A stretch of 11,163 nt of DNA from the NCBI GenBank assembly GCA_030754315.1, contig JASMAO010000026.1, positions 1 to 11,163 of the forward strand. Reading direction: 5' to 3'. The position numbers and the translations under genes were made by a program. Position 1 is the stretch's first letter, and each line of letters begins with the position of its first letter. The notes below the pieces were generated by a model, which saw only the letters and a list, made by a program, of their open reading frames with translations, did no database searches and had not been told where the DNA came from. Source of the stretch: SAR202 cluster bacterium. GTDB taxonomy: Bacteria; Chloroflexota; Dehalococcoidia; Lucifugimonadales; JASMAO01. This document shows positions 6,254 through 11,163 of this stretch, one piece after another.

Positions 6254-7264
6254 TTATTTAAAGAGATCCGGGTACACCCACTCAGCCAACTCCTCCACAC
6301 CATCTATAAACCGTGGCCCCGCAATGCTCAACAAATCCTCCGATACGAATACCCTCTCCTCTTTTATGGCTGTCACTTCTTTAAAAGCAGGCCTGTTACT
6401 AATCGTGTCGCGGTAAGACGCGATAATGATTTCAGGATCGCGTTGAACAATAACCTCTGGACTAAGTTGTGCATAGCCTGATATGTCGTGCGCGATATTC
6501 TGCAATTTAAGCAAAGTCATTACTTCTCCTACGAGTGTATCTGGCCCAGCGGTCCATAGATCCCCTTCGTCTTGGAACACCCGTTGCCCAATTGTCAAGT
6601 TACTCAATGTCTTTTCGATCACCTCTACTCTGGCATCAAATTCTTGAGCTACCGAATTCGCCGATTGTGGGTTACCAACGACCCTTCCCCACAATCTGAT
6701 GTTGTCTGAGACTTTCCTGAAATCAAACCCAAGGCTCTCGAGATATAAGACTCGCATACCTGCACGCTCAAGAGAATGCACATCCGACGAACTGAACAGA
6801 ACGACCAGATCAGGTTCAAGCGCAACTGTTGCCTCTATATTCATATCGAACGCGGTACCAACACGTGCAACATGGACAGTTTCTGAAGGATACTCAACAA
6901 AATCGTGGGTGCCAATGATTCTGTGACCTTCTCCAATCGCAAAAATGATTTCCACAACCGCTGAGTCAAATGCAACTATCCGTTCTGGCGGTGACTCAAA
7001 GATAATCTCGTTATGGTTACTCGATGTTACTGAGAATGGAAACAACGAGTCTCCAGAGACAGATTCCGAAACGTCAGTTTGCGGCAGAGGAGACAAGGTT
7101 ATTGTTGAAGAAGTCAGGCCAGGTTCGTCCTGCGATTCTAATTGTGTGTCATCGCCAGCACACCCAGTAAATATTCCGATTGATACCAGGATAATAAATA
7201 GAATGGCAGAAAAAGACGCCAATTTATACAGTTCCGGTAATCTAAATCTGTATCCAGTGTCCAT
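6254..7264 (-). CDS. btuF: Cobalamin-type ABC importer, substrate-binding lipoprotein
   Basis: The lipid-anchored binding protein that captures the corrinoid outside the membrane and delivers it to BtuC. From ATG at 7264 it has 336 residues: a basic start, a hydrophobic segment (17-32) and a lipobox IFTGC with Cys35 as the likely acylated residue (Phe at -3 is unusual but tolerated). A Ser/Thr/Asp-rich spacer (about 36-85) follows. The periplasmic-binding fold starts at PPERIVAFDSAVVEIIFAIGEG and continues with ALEPDLVVLF, LWTAGPDTLVGE, LSPEVIVQRDPEIIIAS and the C-terminal AGPRFIDGVEELAEWV. The frame stays open 159 bases further upstream, but that part contains an intrinsic terminator. A double AGGAGG-type site 2-10 bases before 7264 and the lipoprotein signal fix the start. 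First gene of the operon, under the cobalamin riboswitch. Confidence 0.9.
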   Translation of the reverse strand: MDTGYRFRLPELYKLASFSAILFIILVSIGIFTGCAGDDTQLESQDEPGLTSSTITLSPLPQTDVSESVSGDSLFPFSVTSSNHNEIIFESPPERIVAFDSAVVEIIFAIGEGHRIIGTHDFVEYPSETVHVARVGTAFDMNIEATVALEPDLVVLFSSSDVHSLERAGMRVLYLESLGFDFRKVSDNIRLWGRVVGNPQSANSVAQEFDARVEVIEKTLSNLTIGQRVFQDEGDLWTAGPDTLVGEVMTLLKLQNIAHDISGYAQLSPEVIVQRDPEIIIASYRDTISNRPAFKEVTAIKEERVFVSEDLLSIAGPRFIDGVEELAEWVYPDLFK

Positions 7265-7341
7265 AGCCTCCTGCCCTCCTAAATGGGTAAATTCACATGA
7301 CATCGGAATGAAGTTATGCAAATCCATCCCATAACTGAAAT

Positions 7342-7362
7342 AAAAAAACCCCGCCTCGGGGT
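7342..7362 (-). terminator. Intrinsic terminator in the btuF leader (attenuator)
   Basis: On the minus strand ACCCCG-AGG-CGGGGT forms a G+C-rich 6-bp hairpin with its last pair running into seven consecutive T (7342-7348). It lies between the riboswitch and btuF, 78 bases before the start codon, as expected for a cobalamin riboswitch that controls transcription termination. An upstream CCCTGC (7369-7374) can pair with the 3' arm GCGGGG (6 bp including one G-U) or with GCGGG at 7392-7396, so a competing antiterminator fold is possible. Confidence 0.82.
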
Positions 7363-7423
7363 GAAGAAGCAGGGTCGAGTAATTGCTCATGCCCGCACCT
7401 TTAATTCGAAGGCCGTTTGACAT

Positions 7424-7535
7424 AGATCAGGGTAGTTGATCGGACTCGTCCCAATTAGATCAGGACCTACCGCTGCGAGACAGTGCCGGGCTTTGACCGG
7501 CTTCCTCATTTAAGCCTTTTCAGGCTCCCTAATCT
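7424..7535 (-). promoter_or_regulatory. Cobalamin riboswitch (compact form)
   Basis: Read on the minus strand, P1 is a 9-bp helix AGATTAGGG (7527-7535) with CCCTGATCT (7424-7432), including one G-U pair. Inside it come a hairpin AGCCT-GAAA-AGGCT with a GNRA-like loop and the conserved core. The core reads AAATGAGGAAGCCGGTCAAA, continues with CCCGGCACTGTCTCGCAGCG and ends in GTAGG. The usual core GGGAA...CCCGC appears as GAGGAA...CTCGC, a compensatory change that preserves pairing. GCCGG/CCGGC forms the next stem. A GTCC/GGAC hairpin and the B12-box version AGTCCGATCAACTACC close the element, with GGTAG pairing to CTACC. The peripheral P2/P3 part is short, so the subclass (adenosyl- or hydroxo/methylcobalamin) cannot be fixed by eye. 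Its place upstream of btuFCD and a terminator supports a cobalamin-sensing OFF switch. Confidence 0.88.
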
Positions 7536-7558
7536 CAATTCACTTGTGTATATCGGAG

Positions 7559-7587
7559 ATGTTAGTCCACTACCCGTAACCTGTCAA
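7559..7587 (-). promoter_or_regulatory. Promoter of the btuF-btuC-btuD operon
   Basis: On the minus strand TTGACA (7582-7587), a perfect -35, is followed after 17 bases by TAACAT (7559-7564), four of six matches to the -10 consensus. The start would fall near 7552, about 17 bases before P1 of the riboswitch, giving a leader of roughly 290 bases. The fit with the riboswitch position strengthens the call. Confidence 0.62.
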
Positions 7588-7703
7588 TGTAATTGAACTA
7601 ACCCTCATGAAAAACTCTTTTAAGAGACCTTAAGACCAATCTCCACAAGATTCAAAGTCCATAATTTAGAATAGTTTGTCCGAATCCCACTCAACTATGT
7701 TCG

Positions 7704-7716
7704 ATATTTGAAATAT
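7704..7716. repeat. Small palindrome upstream of gyrB
   Basis: ATATTT-G-AAATAT is a perfect 6-bp inverted repeat with one central base, 14 bases upstream of the candidate gyrB -35 at 7731. It could be an operator for the divergent region, but an A+T-rich palindrome of this size in A+T-rich DNA may be chance. Confidence 0.22.
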
Positions 7717-7730
7717 TGTTGCTAAGTCGT

Positions 7731-7759
7731 TTGGATTTTTGTTCAAAAAATGGTAAGAT
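7731..7759 (+). promoter_or_regulatory. Candidate distal gyrB promoter
   Basis: TTGGAT (7731-7736) and TAAGAT (7754-7759) are 17 bases apart. Transcription would start near 7766 and give a leader of about 245 bases. The -35 matches only three positions, so this is weaker than the proximal candidate. Confidence 0.33.
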
Positions 7760-7913
7760 AGATACACAGTTTGCGGTTGAGTGAATGATCGATATAGCCG
7801 ATTTTAATAATGACCTACAGGCACAAACACTTAGGATACGACAAACCCATTAGACCGCAGTGCCACCGCGTCCAGCGATGAATTTTCGTTGTGTGATGCG
7901 AACTCGGGTCAAC

Positions 7914-7942
7914 TTGCCAACAAAACAACCGGTGAGTATTTT
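7914..7942 (+). promoter_or_regulatory. Candidate proximal gyrB promoter
   Basis: TTGCCA (7914-7919, five of six consensus) and TATTTT (7937-7942, four of six) are 17 bases apart. Transcription would start near 7949, leaving a leader of about 60 bases with the AGGAG site before gyrB. Confidence 0.48.
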
Positions 7943-8010
7943 TTAACTTTTCTTATACTTAGGGCAGCCTGAATTTGAATCTAGGCAGCCAAATACACTA
8001 GGAGTAGAGC

Positions 8011-9951
8011 ATGGCAGTAAAGAAAAAAGCCAGCGTGTACACCGCAAAAGATATCCAAGTACTCGAAGGTATGGAGGCAGTACGCCGCCGGCCTGGGATG
8101 TACATAGGTAGTACTGACCAACGCGGCTTGCACCACCTCATTGAAGAGATAGTGGATAACTCGGTCGATGAATTCATGGCTGACCGTGGTTCCATGGTTA
8201 GTATACTAATCAACGCTGATGGATCCGTGAGGATCGAAGACGACGGCTACGGCATACCCGTCGACATTCACGAGAAGACTGGCATGTCGGCTGTAGAGAC
8301 TGTTATGACAATACTTCACGCCGGAGGCAAATTCGGTGGCAAAGCATACACCGTGAGTGGAGGTCTCCACGGCGTTGGTGCTTCCGTAGTCAATGCACTA
8401 TCTGAGTGGCTTCACGTAGATGTCTATAGAGACAACAACGTTTATCATCAGGAATTCTCGCGTGGCAAACGGACCACTGACCTCACGTTCAGGCCAGCGC
8501 AAGGATTAGAGATCGACAAAACAGGTACGGTGATTACCTTTATGCCGGACTTCGAGATATTTCCTGATATAGATTATAATTTCGCCACCCTGTCTGCGCG
8601 ATTCAAAGAGATCGCATACCTCAATAAAGGAATCGAAGTCCGTGTTCGTAGTGATTGGAACAATGAGGTTTTACCTGCCAACGAGGCAACCTACAGATTC
8701 AATGGCGGCATAGCTAGCTATGTCAGAAGCCTAAACGAAACCCGGACTCCCATCCATAAAGATCCCATCTACGTCGAGAAACCGGTCAATGGCACACGTG
8801 TTGAAGCCGCCCTTCAATACAACGACAGCTTCACTGAGAACGTACGATCATATGCAAATTGCATCAACACCGAAGAGGGAGGCTCTCACCTAACCGGCTT
8901 CAGAGCAGGCCTAACACGTATTATCAACGACTACGGCCGTAAACAAAAAATTCTCAAGGACAACGAGCCCAACCTATCTGGTGAAGACACCCGTGAAGGG
9001 CTTACTGCTATCGTTAGTGTTAAACTCACAGACCCTCAATTTGAAGGGCAGACCAAGCAGAAACTTGGCAACCCAGAAGTTCGAAATCAGGTAGAAGTTG
9101 TGCTTGTTGAGGCAATCCAATTCTTCTTGGAAAACAACCCCAGCGACGCCAAACGAATCATTTCCAAATGTATGACGGCCCAGAGGGCACGAGAAGCCGC
9201 TCGCAAGGCCCGCGACTTGGTGATCCGCAAAAACGCTTTGGACGGCAGCACCCTCCCTGGCAAACTTACAGACTGCTCAGACAAAAACCCAGAGAATTGT
9301 GAATTGTACCTTGTCGAGGGCCAGTCCGCTGGTGGTACAGCCAAGGCTGGCAGAGACCCTGCCACTCAGGCTATTCTGCCACTAAGAGGCAAAATTCTGA
9401 ACGTGGAGAAGGCACGTGAGGAAAAGATGCTAGCCCACGAAGAGATCCGCGCAATGGTCATCGCCATAGGCGCCGGCATTGGAGAGGATTTCGACATCGA
9501 AAAGCTCCGCTACCATCGCATCGTGATCATGACCGATGCAGACGTGGATGGGTCCCACATCCGGACACTGCTCCTAACATTCTTCTATAGAAATTTGCCT
9601 CAACTCATTGCTAATGGCAAACTGTATATAGCCCAACCGCCTCTCTACAAAATCTCCAGTGGCAGACAGGAATTTTACGCCTACAGTGAAGGCGAACGTG
9701 AGGGCGTTATGACGCAACTCAATAATAAGCGTAGTGTTTCCGTGCAACGCTACAAAGGCCTTGGCGAGATGAACGCCTCGCAGCTCTGGGACACTACGAT
9801 GGATCCTGAGAAACGCACCCTACTTCAGGTCTCTGAGGGAGTCTCCTCAACTGCCAACGAGATCTTCTCACTATTGATGGGAGACGTGGTCGAACCGAGG
9901 CGCAATTTCATACAGGCTCATGCCCGTGAAGTTCAGAATCTCGACGTCTAA
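8011..9951 (+). CDS. gyrB: DNA gyrase subunit B
   Basis: The ATPase and TOPRIM subunit of gyrase, which works with GyrA (not in this window) to introduce negative supercoils. The 646 residues are the short form, lacking the roughly 165-residue insertion of enterobacterial GyrB. The GHKL ATPase motifs are intact: EIVDNSVDE (Glu46 catalytic, Asn50), EDDGYGIP (76-83), GGLHGVGASVVNALS (117-131) and the QTK loop at 347-349. TOPRIM has catalytic Glu436, PLRGKILNVEKA and DADVDGSH (Asp509, 511, 513). The C-terminus has RYKGLGEMNASQLWDTTMDP, typical of GyrB rather than ParE. One oddity: the usual EGDSAGG reads EGQSAGG (Gln438). AGGAG lies 6 bases before the ATG. No recF, dnaN or gyrA is adjacent, so the gene is outside the classical origin cluster. 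Confidence 0.97.
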   Translation: MAVKKKASVYTAKDIQVLEGMEAVRRRPGMYIGSTDQRGLHHLIEEIVDNSVDEFMADRGSMVSILINADGSVRIEDDGYGIPVDIHEKTGMSAVETVMTILHAGGKFGGKAYTVSGGLHGVGASVVNALSEWLHVDVYRDNNVYHQEFSRGKRTTDLTFRPAQGLEIDKTGTVITFMPDFEIFPDIDYNFATLSARFKEIAYLNKGIEVRVRSDWNNEVLPANEATYRFNGGIASYVRSLNETRTPIHKDPIYVEKPVNGTRVEAALQYNDSFTENVRSYANCINTEEGGSHLTGFRAGLTRIINDYGRKQKILKDNEPNLSGEDTREGLTAIVSVKLTDPQFEGQTKQKLGNPEVRNQVEVVLVEAIQFFLENNPSDAKRIISKCMTAQRAREAARKARDLVIRKNALDGSTLPGKLTDCSDKNPENCELYLVEGQSAGGTAKAGRDPATQAILPLRGKILNVEKAREEKMLAHEEIRAMVIAIGAGIGEDFDIEKLRYHRIVIMTDADVDGSHIRTLLLTFFYRNLPQLIANGKLYIAQPPLYKISSGRQEFYAYSEGEREGVMTQLNNKRSVSVQRYKGLGEMNASQLWDTTMDPEKRTLLQVSEGVSSTANEIFSLLMGDVVEPRRNFIQAHAREVQNLDV

Positions 9952-10052
9952 AAGGCGTTGATGTAATAATGTTGCTTAGGCGAAACTGTGATGAATTGAA
10001 CCCTTTTTGGGGAGGGTGGTAACGCCGGTCTGTACTTCTTCTGAAATGTAGG

Positions 10053-10988
10053 CTATGGATTTTTTCCCACATCCCACATCCCAGTACTAAAATACCTTTC
10101 TCCTATATCGTTGAAGATGGTCAGAATTCTGCCTTCTCCGGCTTCTTTGGCAACGTCATAAGCACCCTGCATATACGCACCAGTTGATTGTCCAACGAAG
10201 TACCCACTGGCCGCTAAGAGCTTAGACATCTCGTGAGCCTTATCCACATCGATGGCTATCATATTGTCAACAACATCCTCATCAAAAGTGTCCGGTACGA
10301 TGTGACCCTGGCCAAGCGTCTTAAGCCCTTCCACACCAGGCCATTCTCCCGGATCAATGCCTATAATTCTTATACTAGGATTTTGTTCCTTTAGCCTCCG
10401 TCCGATACCAGTTATAGTACCGCCCGTACCAACGCCTGCGACGAAGTGAGTAATCCCTTCTATCTGACGAAGTATCTCGACTGCAGTGGTGTCATAATGA
10501 GACGCAGGATTATATTGATTACCATACTGATCGCACCAATAATATTTGTTAGGGTCACTCTGGTACCGACGCTTGACCTCATGGACTGCCTCATCATAAC
10601 CATCCATTGGGTCCGTATATACGATTGATGCTCCGTGAGCAGCAATACGCTTTTTGCGTTCCATACTAGCATTTGAAGGCATTACCAACTCTACCTTACA
10701 ACCGAGGGCAGCTCCAATCATGGCATACGAAATTCCCGCATTTCCGGAGGTTGCATCCAAGATAGTTTTGTCCGGGGTAAGCTCACCAGATAAGATGGCC
10801 TCCACCAACATTCTAAGAACAGGTCGATCCTTGACTGACCCCCCCGGATTCAGGTATTCATACTTGGCGTATATTTCTGCCATGCCTATATCAATCGGCA
10901 AATTTATCCTAACCAATGGAGTATTTCCAATGGCCTGCAACGCGGGGTGTCTCGCTATAAAATCTAGGTATTCCTTAGACTCCGACAT
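10053..10988 (-). CDS. Cysteine synthase family (CysM/CysK-like), PLP-dependent
   Basis: A fold-type II PLP enzyme, expected to replace the leaving group of an activated serine with sulfide to make L-cysteine. Schiff-base Lys53 is in NPGGSVKDRP. The substrate loop is TSGNAG (80-85; usually TSGNTG), the phosphate-binding loop is GTGGT (187-191), and STGAY (268-272) follows. Several stretches resemble mycobacterial CysM more than CysK: KDRPVLRM, QYGN...SHY, ITHFVAGVGT and RYFSTG near the end. The site that in CysK holds PSSGERY, with a serine at the PLP pyridine nitrogen, reads NDIGERY (293-299), so Asp294 may take that role. The substrate (O-acetylserine or O-phosphoserine) cannot be settled. 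At 311 residues it is complete. An AGGA site lies 4 bases before the ATG. It converges with gyrB across a 101-base gap without a clear terminator. Confidence 0.9.
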   Translation of the reverse strand: MSESKEYLDFIARHPALQAIGNTPLVRINLPIDIGMAEIYAKYEYLNPGGSVKDRPVLRMLVEAILSGELTPDKTILDATSGNAGISYAMIGAALGCKVELVMPSNASMERKKRIAAHGASIVYTDPMDGYDEAVHEVKRRYQSDPNKYYWCDQYGNQYNPASHYDTTAVEILRQIEGITHFVAGVGTGGTITGIGRRLKEQNPSIRIIGIDPGEWPGVEGLKTLGQGHIVPDTFDEDVVDNMIAIDVDKAHEMSKLLAASGYFVGQSTGAYMQGAYDVAKEAGEGRILTIFNDIGERYFSTGMWDVGKNP

Positions 10989-11008
10989 CTTTCCTGTACT
11001 CTAAGCTA

Positions 11009-11014
11009 AGTATA
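11009..11014 (-). promoter_or_regulatory. Candidate -10 element of the cysteine synthase gene
   Basis: Read on the minus strand this is TATACT, 21 bases upstream of the ATG, which would give a very short leader (about 14 bases) that still contains the AGGA site. No good -35 hexamer is at the right distance. Weak. Confidence 0.27.
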
Positions 11015-11163
11015 ATTCTGATCACACCAGCAAAACTAATGGTTTACGGGAATGTCAAGGTAGTATATCCATCGACTTAATCACAGTCTAGGATATCTCA
11101 CTCGCTTATTCGCATATACTTTAAAGACAACAGTCATAAATCGATGGCAAACTCCGACATACA

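Larger units (their letters stand above)
7588..8010. other. Divergent control region between btu operon and gyrB
   Basis: This stretch is A+T-rich and has no convincing coding frame. It separates the btu promoter from gyrB and holds two candidate gyrB promoters (7731-7759 and 7914-7942) and a short palindrome ATATTTGAAATAT (7704-7716) just upstream of the first. No DnaA boxes were seen, so an origin is not supported although gyrB lies next to it. Nothing else was recognised. Confidence 0.5.

Noticed and set aside
7265..7423. Upstream extension of the btuF frame to a start at 7423
   Set aside because: It runs through a clear intrinsic terminator and abuts the riboswitch. The ATG at 7264 has a strong ribosome binding site and is followed by a lipoprotein signal peptide.
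7588..8010. Possible replication origin next to gyrB
   Set aside because: No TTATCCACA-like DnaA boxes and no dnaA, dnaN or recF nearby.
9952..10052. Possible terminator between gyrB and the cysteine synthase gene (GGCGTT/AACGCC arms; CCC-TTTTT-GGG)
   Set aside because: The 6-base arms are over 60 bases apart, the inner hairpin has only three pairs, and no T-run follows.
10066..10083. Tandem CCCACAT repeat at the 3' end of the cysteine synthase gene
   Set aside because: Two and a half copies of a 7-base unit inside an intact coding end; a likely slippage trace or chance, with no effect on the frame.
11144..11163. ATG near the window end that could begin a plus-strand gene (MANSDI...)
   Set aside because: There are only six full codons, with no ribosome binding site and no convincing promoter; it cannot be judged from this window.

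Overview
The window reads as one complete stretch of bacterial chromosome of moderate GC with dense, mostly housekeeping gene content. It uses ATG, GTG and TTG starts with AGGAGG-like ribosome binding sites. The protein styles (short-form GyrB, a stand-alone Lrp-type ligand-binding domain, a FecCD/BtuF importer with a long spacer after the lipobox, a CysM-like cysteine synthase) fit Chloroflexota, perhaps a marine SAR202/Dehalococcoidia-like lineage. That placement is inference from protein style, not from a marker-gene comparison.

Layout. 5-400 (-): small cupin protein, divergent from 678-1610 (+): fmt, methionyl-tRNA formyltransferase. 1733-2848 (-): dinB, DNA polymerase IV. 2987-3217 (+): 76-residue stand-alone Lrp/AsnC (RAM) ligand-binding domain protein with a TTG start. 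It is convergent with 3228-3893 (-), a divergent PlsY-family membrane protein, and an imperfect palindrome spans both stop codons. 4150-7264 (-): a corrinoid/cobalamin-type ABC importer operon in transcription order btuF (lipoprotein), a possible 45-codon small gene, btuC (permease) and btuD (ATPase). 8011-9951 (+): gyrB. 10053-10988 (-): a CysM/CysK-type cysteine synthase.

The best-supported regulatory system is the leader of the importer operon. Reading the minus strand from about 7587 down to 7264, it holds a promoter with a perfect TTGACA -35, a compact cobalamin riboswitch closed by a 9-bp P1 helix, an intrinsic terminator (CCCCG-AGG-CGGGG followed by seven T), and a strong ribosome binding site before the btuF lipoprotein start. 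This explains substrate and control together: cobalamin sensed by the RNA would stop transcription of its own importer. The long reading frame that continues upstream of 7264 through the terminator is not coding.

Items that deserve attention beyond ordinary annotation: the small frame that exactly fills the btuF-btuC gap; two perfect inverted repeats that overlap and exclude each other in the btuC-btuD gap, next to the btuD ribosome binding site; a GyrB TOPRIM motif reading EGQSAGG instead of EGDSAGG, at the position of a classical quinolone-resistance site; and a PlsY homologue whose usually invariant motifs are altered. No mobile element, CRISPR array, tRNA or rRNA was seen.
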